Source: Ricinus communis
Lineage: Eukaryota; Streptophyta; Magnoliopsida; Malpighiales; Euphorbiaceae
Reading direction: 5' to 3'
Assembly: GCF_019578655.1 (NCBI RefSeq)
Contig: NC_063257.1
Location: forward strand, 10,850,001 to 10,914,000
DNA length: 64,000 nt
Position 1 is the first letter of the stretch, and the number at the start of each line of letters is the position of its first letter. The notes below the pieces were generated by a model. It was not told the origin of the DNA. It did no database searches and worked only from the letters and a program-made list of their open reading frames with translations. Position numbers and translations under genes: made by a program. Positions 48,380 through 60,720 of the stretch are shown one piece after another.

Positions 48380-49120
48380 GATTATAGTATCACCGAAAGA
48401 TGAATTCGCATAATTTATTGCTTCTACGGCAATTTGAAAGTTACATGGTAGCTACTAGGAGAATATAATAGAATCGCTAATTCGGAAGCTTTGAAGCGAA
48501 GAATAGAATCCCAATTCTTAAAAGTCGATTTGATGTAAACCTTCTTTGGAAGAAAAGATTACACGCCAAGATCGATACTTATAAGGTTTGCCAAAAGATG
48601 TTTGTGGAACTATCACCCTTATTTATAAAGAAATAAGATCAATAGCTATAATGAGATGAACTTAATTAATCCTAGAAACTAACAAGTTAATAGAATTAAA
48701 TTAAGGTAGAAGTGAAATCAAAACCTAAACAATAAGCTTTAATCTCAAGAACACTTAAAGAAACTCTTTAAGCAAAAACAAGATTTTCTATTCAATCAAA
48801 GATATATATATATATGCTTTTGCCGAATTACATAGCTCTATTTATAGAGTTTAAAACAAAATAATCCTAATTCTAGAAGAACTAGGATATGCGGCCAAAA
48901 TTCTTAAATCAACAAGGAAACAAATAACTCCTTAAAGAGGGGGAATAAGATATGGTTAATATTCCTAAATAAACAAGGAAACAAATAACTCCTAAATAGA
49001 TGTCATCAAGACTCCTTACTGGATTAGGATCTTTAGTGGAATTAGGATTCTTTGTTGAAGTAGGATTCCTTGTACTACATGGGTTCTAATCATGATTTCA
49101 ATAAACTGACTTCGTAGACA
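48380..49120. mobile_element. possible LTR-type retroelement remnant
   Basis: About 700 bp of moderately complex, less AT-rich sequence contrasts with its flanks. It contains CTCTATTTATAGAG (48837-48850), a self-complementary TATA-like motif often seen in LTRs. It also has a ~60-bp direct repeat (AACAAGGAAACAAATAACTCC near 48913 and 48973) and a triple GATTAGGATCTTT/GATTAGGATTC repeat at 49020-49075. No protein domain or defined LTR ends are visible, so this is only a suspicion. Confidence 0.25.
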
Positions 49121-50718
49121 ACTAAGAGAAAATGCACTCATATACTGTAGTTCTACATACCCGTTATTTTGCAATTAGCATTCAGATTTAACTAGTTTGG
49201 TGGTTAGACATTCATTTGATATTGAAGTTCTTGCACCAAATAGGAACTAATCGCACATCCTCAAATAGACATGTTGACATGTAAGAAATAGAAAGAAAAT
49301 AATAGCTTAAATACAAACAAGTGCAAAAACATTACTAATTTGGTGGTTGAACACTCTTTCTTTTTTTATTTTTTACTTTCTTTTTTTCTATTTTTCTTAT
49401 TTATTGTTATTATCATTATATTTTTTATTTTGAAAATATTTTGATAAAAAGTAAATATAAAAATGTAATTAATATGGATTAATTAAGCTAAAAATGAGAA
49501 AATTATTTTAACAACAAAAAAGAAAAAAGAAGATGAGAAGAAAAAGAAAAAAAAAACAACCAAGATTTATTATCAAAGCCTAGTGGATTTTTGAATCTTA
49601 AAGTTAAGTTTAGTTTTGGGTTAAATTAATAGTTTGGTTAAATGGTTTGATGACTAGTACAGGGATTTGTCAATTGTTTAAGACACGTATCAGTCTAATA
49701 TTGGATGTTTTAAACATGCTATTATTCTAGCAAATTAAACTACTAGATTTTAATAAGTGATTAATCTGCTATCTAATTTAAAACTAAACCACTATAATAA
49801 AATAAAATAATAAAAAAAAAGATATATCACCAAAATAAATATAGGAGTTCTTGCAAGGCTTTGGACATGGCTACAATAAGACTGCATCAGGGGAATTGGG
49901 AAGTTCAAATGCACCATGAATGTCTATATCATAAGGCTAAACTCTTTCGCATTCACGTTACTTCTTTCGGTTCATAGTTTCCGGGATCCTCCTGACAGGT
50001 TTTTATTCTTATTCCTTTAGGTATTTAATTTATAAAAGAATTTATTAATCTAGAATAGATAGGAATGTGTTAATAATTTCTTTTCTATACAAAATTGCAA
50101 TGATAAACATACGAAAGTAAATTTGTTCAAGCAAACATATGATAACAATATAAAGAGTAAAATTTCTGTTAAAATGTATGATGAGTATATATTATAAAAT
50201 AGTTAATGTAGATAGATAAATAATTAATAAAAGTAAAAAATTTGTTTTTCTTGTAATATAATATAATTATATAGTTATATAAGAAATAAAATATAAGTAT
50301 ATTAATAAATTAAACCATAAAATGCTCAATAATAGTTTCACAGGTGTAAATTGTGGAAACTGGAGGCCAGCAGTTGTAAGTTGTTACTTCTCCTAGTAAT
50401 TTTGATTAATCAACTTCCCGTGATGGACCAGATATGATCTTTACGAGTGATAAAATACTATTTTAAAAATTAATAGTATTAATTCTGATCTTTGATTGAA
50501 TCAGCTTGTAATTTCGTTTTTCTTCATGGCTTATTATAGTCTTTATATTTCTTAAAAAATAATGCAGTTGTGAGGGTAAATTATTATATATTTGAAATTT
50601 ATTCAATAAATGCGTCACATATTATATTATTAAATTTAATCAAAAAAATTTATCATTTGTTAATAAAATCAATAGCTATATGATATTATAACTTTTTCAA
50701 TACATTATTATTAATAAC

Positions 50719-50754
<36 letters not shown>

Positions 50755-53700
50755 CATATATATATATGTAAGTAGTGTTTTACATATATTTTTTCTTTTT
50801 TATTTGATAATTTATATGAATTTTAATACTAATATTTTATAATTATATTTTTCTTACATATAATTATATTTTTCTTATTAGCTGTTCTTACCACATGCCA
50901 ATTTTTTTATTTGTAAAATGACTAAATTAAATAAAATTAAATTTTAATGACTAAAATAAAATAAAATAAAAAATTCAGTGACCATTTATATTAAATATAT
51001 ATACACACACTTAAATTCATTCTAAATTTTTACTTCTATTCAAGATAAAAAGATATATTTATTGTATATTTTATTAAGTTAAATCAAAGAGTGTTATTAT
51101 TATTATTATAGTAAAACATCTTTATACTCATATACTTGGGACTAAATAAAGTCTATCACTATGAGAAAGTTACAATTTAATGAAAGTTTAAATACTAATT
51201 TTCTTTTTAGACTTAATACTAAATATTGTCGGTGAAATGATAAAAACCAGAGATAAGATATTTTAATATCTTGTTATATTATACAAATAAAATTGATAAG
51301 ACAAACCATTACTATGGTAAGACAAAATATAGCATAATTCACATTTGTTAAAATTATATCTACAAATATTACTATGTAGAGGAATATTTTCTTAAGATAT
51401 GACTTATTACAATGAAGAGTTTATTTTTATTTATAACTGGCCCACACTGAGACTAGAGTATTTTAGCACTATATATAGGTTATTTCTATATAGAGTATCA
51501 CTATAGAGAGGTTTTATTCATACAATTTCGCTAAATCAACACGCAGAGCTAATAAATGAGATAAAGATTAAGCCAATAATGAGTTAAGGATGCAAAATAA
51601 AGCTATAAGCATGCAGTTATGAGCTATAAATATGCAATTAATGAGCTGAGAATATAAAATGAAGCTTAAGGAATAAAGCTAAAAATTAAATTACTGTAAG
51701 CTAAGAGTGATGATGTATTTATGTAAACTAAGAAACTTTGCAATAAGTAAATGGTAAAACAACAATTAGAAAGCTTTAAAATTTTGATTGCATAAAGTAA
51801 TTGACTTACAGATGTACTTGAGTAATTCGATCATACTATAAGTTAAAATTGAGAATTATTTTTCCAATCTAAGGATTTTTATCTAATCTACTGATAGCTT
51901 TCTAATCTAAGTATAAATATAAAGATAAAGCTTATAGACTTTGCGTCTGTTTTGATTGGTTGGTTGAAATTGGCTCACCAGGGAGTCTTTCCATATTTAT
52001 AGACTTTAATGGCTTAAGAGATGCTATGTCATATTCTTCATTATTGGCTTAGTCCTCAATTAATTCTCTACCTTGAGAGCATGCAATATAACTTCCTTAC
52101 TTTTCTTAATTTTCTGACCTTATTTCTCTCAGCTTTCTACTTTTGCTCAATTTTTTTGTTCACGCATTATAAACATATTTTTTCTTTCTTGGAAATACTT
52201 CAGTTCCACACTATTTCCTCCTTAGCTGACACTTGTATTTCTTTTTTTCCACTTTGTAAGAACTTTTTTCAAGCTTTTAGAAGATTTTTTAACTGTTTTT
52301 TTACCTTCATGCTTCTTCATTCGTTACATGTCAATAATCTTTTAAGAACTATCAAACTAACTCCTGGTCAATGGGCTAAGAATTTGCATATAAATAAGAA
52401 ATAGGTATATGGGCCAAAAAATCTATGAACTCTAGAATTTGGATCAATATCAAATGGGCTTTCTTTATGACCGGCCAAACTTATTAAATTTAAAAAAGTG
52501 CTAAATTTGAATGTAAATCATAACATAACGATCTCTTATCAGTTGACAATAAGGATGAATAAAATAGTGGCTATAATAGCTAAATTAATTACTAACTTAC
52601 CTAAGCTAAAAGTTAGGCTTGAACAAAATAGGTCTCTAACTTATTTTCTCATTCTTTTACAAACATTTTATGTAATTTGAAGACAATTTTTTTCACATTT
52701 TAAAAAACTAACCTATCATAAAAAAATATTTAAATAAATAAATTATACATCATTAGGTATTATTTATTTTTTGCGGAAAACGATTAGGGTTTACAAGTTT
52801 TCTCGACACAAAGGAAAAGAAAAGAAAAGAAATTAATTAATATATAAGCATGTGGCGGAGGAGTAAAGTTTCTTAATAAAATTAAATTTAAAAATTTAAA
52901 AAATATGCAAACGTATATATTGATATTACTGACATATATATATTTATTTGAGTTAGGGCCATGGCAGAAAGAGCAGGAAAAATAATAAATATATATAAAT
53001 GGGACAGCACTATTAATAAGATGCAAACATCGCACTCATATCAATTGGACAAATACAAAACAATTGATATATAGTTTTTGATTGAAAACTTTGTACGGCT
53101 TTCTCATTTAAAATATTTTGTTAAATTGTTTTATAAGGAATTAAAAAATTAATAACTGATATGTGTAATTTGCAGTTATCTGTTATTTGAATTATGAAAC
53201 GTGGGATATTAATTGTCTTTTTCTTTTTGTTTATTCTATTTTATATTTTAATCTATTGTCGATACTTTTTTATATTTTTTATTTTATATCTATCATATTT
53301 TAATAAATATTAATATAGTTCTTCTCTTTAAATTATAAAATAAAAAATTAAATTTGATATTTAAATAATTAAATTTATAAAAAAATATATATTATAATAT
53401 AATATGTAATTTAATTTTACTAAAGTCAACATACATTTTATGGAATTATAATTTACTATTTCAAACACCATTAATGTTAATTAAAATTAGATCTCTTTAC
53501 ATCTATTTTTTAATATTTAATATATATTTCATCGTGTTAGTTAGAATTAGGTAAATCTCTTTGTATTTATTTTTTAATATTTAATCTACATTTTTATCTT
53601 TTATATAGATATGTATCTGTTATTAATTAATTAAAATACTTAAAATTCTTTAAAACAGAAATAACTTTTCACAATAGGATTAGGACTTGACATCATCACT

Positions 53701-55399
53701 CACTGAGTCAAAGTCATCTGCTATTGCTATTGGGTTCACAAATAAAAACTCCCAAAATTTGCTGATCAATTAGTACTAAAAGCAATTAATCTACGTGTTT
53801 TTTTGTCATTATACTCCTCTAATTTAATCAAATAGTTTCTATCACCCTTCAACCTATTAAGTGCTTTAACAACTTTTGACATTTGCATCCTTATAGTTTT
53901 GTTGATAAGTAGTGCTATAGTTGGCTAATATGATATGAGTAAATGATCAATAGTGCACTCTTTTTTGTCTCAATTTTTTGTTCATATTGTATTTATTATT
54001 TTTGTAAAACTGTTTTTTAATATTTTAAAATTAAGAGATAATTTTTTAAGAGCGGTGAATTCCACATGATATGGGCAAGAAATAAGATACAAAAATGGTA
54101 AATATTTAGCATTTTCCAAACATGGAGTTCATAAATCTCACAAATTAAAATCCTTGGTATCTTGAAACACAATTAATAAGAGAAAGAAAATCTCAAGAGA
54201 ACAAACCTGAAAAAAAGTTGTTTTCATAGACTCAAATTAATGTTCATAATAGTGAACCAACAATGGTAACAGGCATACAACTCGCATTCAATCAGTTCTA
54301 TTTTAAAAAATAAAAACGGTTGGTTGATTGAATTATGAGTATAAATAAATTAAAACTTTAATATTTTAACTCACACAGTATTGTCATTACCACAAATAAT
54401 ATGATCTCTAAATTAACCAAAATATAAAAAAATCAACAAAAAAATATTTAATTTTAAGAAATAAATAAATAAATTTTACAACCTAGCAACTGTGGAATTA
54501 GCATATGTTATATATTTTTAATATTTTAATCCTTTTAGGGCAATGAAAAGCTTAGGTTTTACTCAAATAAGCAAAATTAACCCTAGCAATTTTAATAATC
54601 ATTTCAAAAAAAAAAACATATTGCTTTAAATCAATAAAGTAAGAAAATTTTAAAATAATAGGATTATACATATATAAGACCCTAAATTAATTTTCATAGG
54701 TGAAATAGATGAATCATACTTTTTATAAAAAAGGAGAGAAAAGAGAGATAACAATTAATACCTATTTTAATTTTTATGATATTAAAATAAAGTAACATGT
54801 GTTACGTATAATGGATTAATAAATAATATGATAATAATGATAATAATAATAATAATAATAATAATGTTAATGTTAATATTTTATAAAAATATTAAAAAAT
54901 TCTTAAGTAGACTCACTCTACCATATCATTTATAAACTAAATTAATTGTATGGTAACATACAATTTCATTTATTAGTAGTTACATTTTTATTGGTAACAG
55001 GAGTTGTTAATTGTAATAAATAAATCAACAATAAAAATATAACAATTAATAAATAAAATTATATGCCACTACATAATTAATTTAGTTTATAAATAATAGG
55101 AAAAGTGCTCAAATTAGCCCATAAAATTTAATCTGAAGTACAGATTGGCCCTCTGTGTAATTTTTTAGCCAATTATACGCAATATCTTGTCAAATGAGCT
55201 TTTTAAGCCCTTGTTTAGACGGAGCTGAAGTCCAAAATATATACAAGTTAGTATGATCCACATGTGCCAATTATTTAATAAAGAAGCCGGATCTGTTTGC
55301 TAGCCTCATTAGCTTCTAATATAAAAAATATTTATCGAAAATGGTGGAATTTACTGTCATGTACTAACTAGGGATTATAACTCGACTTTGCTGTAATGA
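49121..55399. other. gene-poor AT-rich spacer
   Basis: No supported gene in about 6 kb. Contents: (TA)n at about 50720-50768, an (AAT)n run at 54839-54863, and short internally repetitive sequence at 51540-51720 with AATGAGCT/ATGAGCTATAAATATGCA motifs. A 127-codon plus-strand frame at 52021-52404 is Phe/Leu/Ser-rich without domains and is probably fortuitous. A TCTATAAATATGG box lies on the minus strand near 51995. Confidence 0.5.
54836..54863. repeat. (AAT)n microsatellite
   Basis: About eight AAT/ATA trinucleotide units. Confidence 0.8.
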
Positions 55400-56430
55400 A
55401 TCCCAACATTAGTTATTCTCTCACTCTCTTGGAATCATATTTCAGGTGGGATATCTCCAGGGATTGGAAACTGTTCTAGTCTTGAAGTTCTTAAACTTCG
55501 CTCGAATCATTTGAAGGGCAGCATTCCAAGTGATATCTCTCGCTTATCTCATCTGAAGAAGCTTGATCTTGGCCGGAATAATTTAACTAGTGAAATCCCA
55601 TAGGAGATTTACAGATGCTCCTCTCTTATTTCTCTTTTCCTGGATGGTAATCAGCTTTCAGGCCATATATCAGACTCATTGTCAAGGTTGTCCAATCAAA
55701 GCATCTTAAATCTTTCCTCCAACAGTTTGAATGGTGTCATTCCAGCAAATCTTTCACAAATATATGGCCTGAGATACTTAAATTTATCAAGTAATAATCT
55801 TGAATGAGGGATTCCACAATCACTCGCCTCTTGTTTTAATGACCCCTCTGTATTTGCTATGAATGGAGAATTATGTGGGAAGCCACTGGGTAGAGAATGC
55901 GCCAATATAAGGAACAGAAAAAGGAAGAGATTGTTTCTATTAATTGGTGTTACTGTAGCTGGTGGTTTCCTTTTACTACTGTGTTGCTGTGGCTACATTT
56001 ACAACATCTTACGTTGTCGCAAGAGGCTGAGAGAAGGGTTAAATGGTGAAAAGAAGCAAAGCCCAGCAAGAACAAGCTCGGTAGTGAAAAGGAGTCGTCG
56101 AAGTGGAGAATGGAGGGCCGAAACTTGTCATGTTCAATAACAAGATAACATATGTAGAGACATTAAAGGTAACAAGGCAATTTGATGAGGAAAATATGTT
56201 GAGCAGGGGAAGATATGGACTCGTATTCAAGGCCTCATATCAAGATGGAATGGTGCTCTCAATCCGCCGTCTCCCTGATGCATCAATTGATGAAGGCACA
56301 TTTCGCAAAGAAGCAGAATTATTAAGAAAGGTGAAGCATAGAAATTTAACAGTTTTACATGGCTACTATGCAGGACCACCTCCTAATGTGAGGTTACTTA
56401 TTTATGATTATACACCAAGTCCATATTGTT
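55400..56430 (+). pseudogene. truncated LRR receptor-like kinase pseudogene
   Basis: From about 55406 the plus strand reads leucine-rich repeats (VILSLSWNHISG, LKLRSNHLKGSIPSDIS, LDLGRNNLTSEIP). Then come the LRR cap with FAMNGELCGKPLGRECANI, a transmembrane segment (LFLLIGVTVAGGFLLLLCCC) and a juxtamembrane region. The kinase N-lobe follows (LSRGRYGLVFKASYQDGMVLSIRRLP and KVKHRNLTVLHGYYAGPP). The order and motifs match the At4g36180/MUSTACHES-like LRR-RLK family. It is dead: in-frame TAG at 55601 and TGA at 55805, a frameshift between about 56075 and 56100, no signal peptide or first ~20 LRRs, and homology stops at about 56425 after IYDYTPS, before the catalytic loop. There are no introns in the fragment. 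The neighbouring acyl-activating enzyme gene is intact. Confidence 0.9.
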
Positions 56431-57054
56431 TCGTCTTTTAGTATCGTTGTTTTTCGTGGTTGTTGACGATGATGATCAATTTTATTTAATTGGAATCAAT
56501 TGGTTAATTTAGAATTCATGTATTGTACGAAAAGAAAAGTGATAAAAGAAAAAGGGAGATGGCAGTGGAGGGTAATTATTATATTGTTACTGTTATAAGT
56601 AGATCCCACTTCATTTGTTATCTCAGTTGCTGCTGTTAACTTAAATTTTTTTGCTTCATTCTAAATAGTGATTTAAGAAACTCATTTAGCGAGATATTAT
56701 GTAAAATTAGCTAAAAGATTACATAGTCAAGTACTTGAGGTTAATCGTGAGAAGCTAATTTGAGCCTTTTTTATAAATAATATAATGGACTGTTTGTATC
56801 TATAAATTTCTCATTAATATTAATTTCAAATAATCTAATCGTACAAATCTAATCATAGATAATTATTACAATGCGATCAAATTCAAATCACCTTAGAAAT
56901 TTATGAAATTGCTGTATGCAGAGAGTTGACGACCCAGTCAAGTCAAACTCATCACTTGCCCTTATCTATCTACGTGCATAAACCCATTCTCATATGTATC
57001 CATCTTTAACAACCCAAAGAAAAGAGACGCATCTTCTTCAATTATCCTGCCTCA
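56431..57054. promoter_or_regulatory. promoter and 5' region of the acyl-activating enzyme gene
   Basis: This 600-bp stretch separates the kinase pseudogene from the acyl-activating enzyme start. It is AT-rich up to about 56900 and then more mixed. Three W-box cores lie at 56926-56946 (separate entry). No other gene is seen. Confidence 0.5.
56926..56946 (+). promoter_or_regulatory. W-box core cluster upstream of the acyl-activating enzyme
   Basis: TTGAC at 56926-56930 and its complement GTCAA at 56937-56941 and 56942-56946 lie about 110-130 bp before the ATG. TTGAC is the core of WRKY-binding W boxes. Three within 21 bases is suggestive of stress or defence regulation, but the core is short and could be chance. 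Confidence 0.4.
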
Positions 57055-58725
57055 ATGGATCACCTAAAGCCAAAACCAGCAAATTCATTTCCTCTAACTC
57101 CGTTATCCTTCCTTGAAAGAGCATCAACTGTCTACGGTGATTGTCCTTCTATCGTCTACAACACCGCCACCTACACCTGGTCCCAGACCCACCGCCGATG
57201 TCTCCAGTTGGCTTCCTCTCTCTCATCCGGCGGCTTCACTCGGGGCGACGTCGTTTCCGTTGTTGCTCCCAACACTCCTCCCATGTACGAGCTCCAATTC
57301 GCCGTACCCATGTCCGGTGCTGTTCTCAACAACATCAATACTCGCTTAGACGCGCGTACTGTCTCTGTCCTCCTTCGTCACAGCCAATCGAAGCTCGTCT
57401 TCGTCGACTGCCTCTCACGTGATCTTGTTCTTGAAGCTGTCTCTCTGTTTCCATCTAGTGTTAAACGTCCTACGCTCGTCCTCATCACTGATGATGATGA
57501 GGCACCTGCATCATCGTCAACATCGTCCTCCTCGACGGTTGACTTTTGTTGCACGTATGAGAGTATGGTGGAGAAAGGCGATCCGGAGTTCAAGTGGGTC
57601 CAGCCGCAAAGCGAGTGGGATCCGATGATTCTGAACTATACATCAGGTACAACCTCATCTCCTAAAGGTGTAGTACACTGTCACAGAGGTATTTACATCA
57701 TAACCGTTGAATCCTTGATTGACTGGAACGTTCCTAGACAACCTGTATATCTGTGGACCCTTCCACTATTCCACGCCAATGGGTGGAGCTTTCCGTGGGG
57801 GATGGCGGCGGTTGGTGGTACCAACATCTGCATCCGGAAATTTGATGCATCTAGTATCTACGGCTTGATCAAGAGACACGGAGTCACTCACATGTGTGGT
57901 GCACCTGTAGTACTAAACATGCTAACAAACTCACCCGACAATGAACCACTCAAAAGACCCGTTCATATCTTAACAGCAGGAGCTCCACCTCCGGCCGCTG
58001 TGCTATTCCGGACCGAGTCACTGGGTTTTGTGGTGAGTCATGGGTACGGGTTAACAGAAACGGCAGGACTCGTTGTGTCGTGTGCTTGGAAACCGAAATG
58101 GAACACGGTACCAGCAAGTGAAAGAGCTAGATTAAAAGCAAGACAAGGAGTGAGAATTGCTGGGTTCACAGAGATAGATGTGATTGACCCAAAAACGGGA
58201 CTGAGTGTTAAAAGGGACGGATTATCACTAGGTGAGATAGTGTTAAGAGGTGGCTGTGTGATGATGGGTTATCTGAAAGACCCAGACGGGACATCAAAGT
58301 GTTTGAAAGACGACGGGTGGTTTTACACAGGAGACGTAGGAGTGATGCACCCAGATGGCTATCTAGAGATCAAGGATAGATCCAAAGATGTGATAATCAG
58401 TGGTGGAGAGAACATAAGCAGCGTGGAGGTTGAGTCAGTGTTATACAGCAATCCGGTGGTTAACGAGGCGGCTGTCGTGGCTAGACCTGATGAGTACTGG
58501 GGAGAGACACCCTGTGCGTTCGTGAGCTTGAGAGATGGGGCGAGGGAAAAAGTGAGTGAGAAGGATATAATAGAATATTGCAGAGAGAAGATGCCGCATT
58601 ATATGGTGCCTAAAACTGTGGTGTTTAAAGAAGAACTGCCCAAAACTTCAACTGGGAAGATACAGAAGTTCGTGCTAAGAGATATTGCTAAAGCGATGGG
58701 TGCTTCAAAGGTGAGTCGGATGTAG
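57055..58725 (+). CDS. acyl-activating enzyme (AMP-dependent acyl-CoA ligase), peroxisomal type
   Basis: A single intronless frame of 556 codons. It belongs to the ANL superfamily, which forms acyl-AMP from carboxylate and ATP and then the CoA thioester. Visible motifs: P-loop YTSGTTSSPKGVV (195-207), YGLTET (331-336), GWFYTGD with Asp427, the hinge DRSKD with Arg442, SGGENISSVEVE (449-460), and catalytic Lys535 in PKTSTGKIQK. The start MDHLKPKPANSFPLTPLSFLERAS and the overall sequence fit the plant clade that includes AAE1, AAE11/12 and benzoyl-CoA ligase, rather than 4-coumarate:CoA ligase. The C-terminal SRM fits a non-canonical plant PTS1, implying peroxisomal matrix import. The substrate cannot be told from sequence; short or medium fatty acids or benzoate are plausible. 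A Ser/Asp-rich insert (146-163) is polymorphic-looking. The 5' third is noticeably GC-richer than the 3' part. Confidence 0.95.
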   Translation: MDHLKPKPANSFPLTPLSFLERASTVYGDCPSIVYNTATYTWSQTHRRCLQLASSLSSGGFTRGDVVSVVAPNTPPMYELQFAVPMSGAVLNNINTRLDARTVSVLLRHSQSKLVFVDCLSRDLVLEAVSLFPSSVKRPTLVLITDDDEAPASSSTSSSSTVDFCCTYESMVEKGDPEFKWVQPQSEWDPMILNYTSGTTSSPKGVVHCHRGIYIITVESLIDWNVPRQPVYLWTLPLFHANGWSFPWGMAAVGGTNICIRKFDASSIYGLIKRHGVTHMCGAPVVLNMLTNSPDNEPLKRPVHILTAGAPPPAAVLFRTESLGFVVSHGYGLTETAGLVVSCAWKPKWNTVPASERARLKARQGVRIAGFTEIDVIDPKTGLSVKRDGLSLGEIVLRGGCVMMGYLKDPDGTSKCLKDDGWFYTGDVGVMHPDGYLEIKDRSKDVIISGGENISSVEVESVLYSNPVVNEAAVVARPDEYWGETPCAFVSLRDGAREKVSEKDIIEYCREKMPHYMVPKTVVFKEELPKTSTGKIQKFVLRDIAKAMGASKVSRM

Positions 58726-60720
58726 AGTTGAATCGGTCGAGTTGATTTTCACTTGCCACGATTCCTGTAGCTTTCCATTTGTATTTTTCCAGGCAATAAT
58801 CGATTTGATGTGATGTTTCATCCTTATGAAAGCTAAAAGCAAAATCCATTCTGAAGGATCTCAACTTTTAAAATATATAAAATTTATTTGCTTAATAAAG
58901 ATAAAATTAATATAAGATTTTATGTAATTTAATTTTATATAATTGATTAAGCTAATAAAATAAATAAAATTTTATTTTTTAATATATTAGTAATTAATAT
59001 ATTTTATAATATTAAAATTTTTAATCTTATTATTTTAATTTTAGTTTTTATGTCAAAAATAAAGTATACCTTTTATATAAACTCTAATTAAATATTGCGT
59101 TAATGTTTTATTAATTAAATAAATTTATATTTAATATTAAAAAAACTTAATAAGATAATTTGTCATTAAATAATGATTTTAATTTTAAAAATATCAAGTA
59201 TAATAATTTCAATTATAAAAAGAGTAATATTAATTATATTTACAGAATTAATTTACATAATAGTTAATTTTAATTAATGGATTTTACTAGAAAATTATTA
59301 TGATATTTTACAATTACAAAATTTATTTTTAAATTATAAATAAGTAATATTATTCTAAATAATTTATTAACTTATTTATATTTTCTACTAATTAAAAGAG
59401 TCAGTATTTATATACATTTTATTTATTTATACAAGTTAAGTTTATATATAAATCTTATAATTATCAAATGTCATCGATTAAATTTTAAAAATATATAAAA
59501 TAAAAAAAATAAAAATATGTATTTGATTGATTTAATAATTAAATATTATATGTAATTGACTAATTGACTATATAATTATAGTATATAAATATTTTTTGGG
59601 TTTTATTTTATTCAAATTTTAAATATTCATTATTATTTTATAAAATTTAATTTTTATTTATTATGTTCTAACTTACTATTTATATTTTTCTCTTAAGTAA
59701 TGAATCCTATAAAAATTTAATTAAAATAAAATAAGAATAAAGAGCTAATTTCAGTTCACAAATTAGGTATATTTTTTATTTTATAATAACTGTTTTCTTT
59801 AAATTAGAATTTTTTTTATTATTTATTATTTTTATATTATCTAATATAGTATAAATCTGTTTACTTTATTTTTATATTAAAATCAGAGTAATAAAATTTA
59901 TAATATCTATAGAAATAATTTAATCAATTTTTTGTATTTAATCTTATTAAATATTTTTTTAAATTAAGTCAAATATTGAAAAGTTATAGTTAGTATGCGA
60001 TCCAAGAAATATATAATACATTTAGTAAAGGTGAATCAAAATTACTGGAAATGGCAGGTGCCACGTGTATAGTAAGAAGTGTCGTAATGGCAGAGATGTT
60101 GTGTTTTTTCTCGGCAAACACATTTATGCGCCACTATTTTATGTATTAATTTTAAAGTGGGATCCACATAATATATGAGCGGTGTATGCGAGAATTCTTG
60201 TCAAAAATCTCCACGCGTACATGAAGACATAAACATTGCCGTATAACATAAAAATTGATGTACTTAGAGTTTATATGTAATAAGTAATCATTCTGTCGGG
60301 TTTTGATTGGGCGTGTTTTCCTTTTAGTTCAAAGCATATATACGTCTGTTTACACTGAAAGCCTATGAATTTTCACCCTTATGCTATTTCATCATTCATG
60401 AGTAGATTTTTGATCCATTGGTTAGAAATTAGTTTAATAATAAAGCGCGAAAGGTGATAATTTAGTTATAAAGTCTTCTGAAAACTGAAATAGCGTTTTT
60501 ATAAAGTGAGAAACAACATTAAAAATTTTATAAAAAGGAGCAGACAAAAAAAAATGGAGTAAAATATGGTCAAAATTTTTTTGACAGCATAAGAAAGTGA
60601 GCAAGAAAATTATATTATTATCAATATGTGTAAAATATAAAAAAATAATAATATGTGCTCTCAAAGTGTGGATTAATTGAAGAACAAGTTGAAAATGAAA
60701 AATACTCTTAGAAGAATATT
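58726..60720. other. AT-rich spacer downstream of the acyl-activating enzyme
   Basis: 58726-58860 is probably the 3'UTR. The remainder is extremely AT-rich, with repeat-like blocks resembling the units at 4 kb and 10 kb. A slightly more complex island at 60040-60330 includes a G-box-like GCCACGTGTA (60059-60068) and CCACGCGTAC but has no gene attached. Confidence 0.45.

Larger units (their letters stand above)
44101..48380. other. repeat-rich AT spacer, no gene seen
   Basis: No supported gene. It contains the long (TA)n runs given separately. At 46494-46560 a GC-richer GGGCGGGCAGGGATGGGGAATGG block looks like a MITE terminus without a visible partner. At 47450-47940 a less AT-rich segment has purine-rich GAAGAAG runs and an 81-codon plus-strand frame (47549-47794) with no recognisable domain. 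Confidence 0.4.

Noticed and set aside
52021..52404. 127-codon Phe/Leu/Ser-rich frame
   Set aside because: Its composition follows the T-rich DNA and there are no motifs or nearby exons.
57113..57628. Alternative frames inside the acyl-activating enzyme gene
   Set aside because: They are shadows of a fully supported 556-codon gene in a GC-rich region where stops are scarce.
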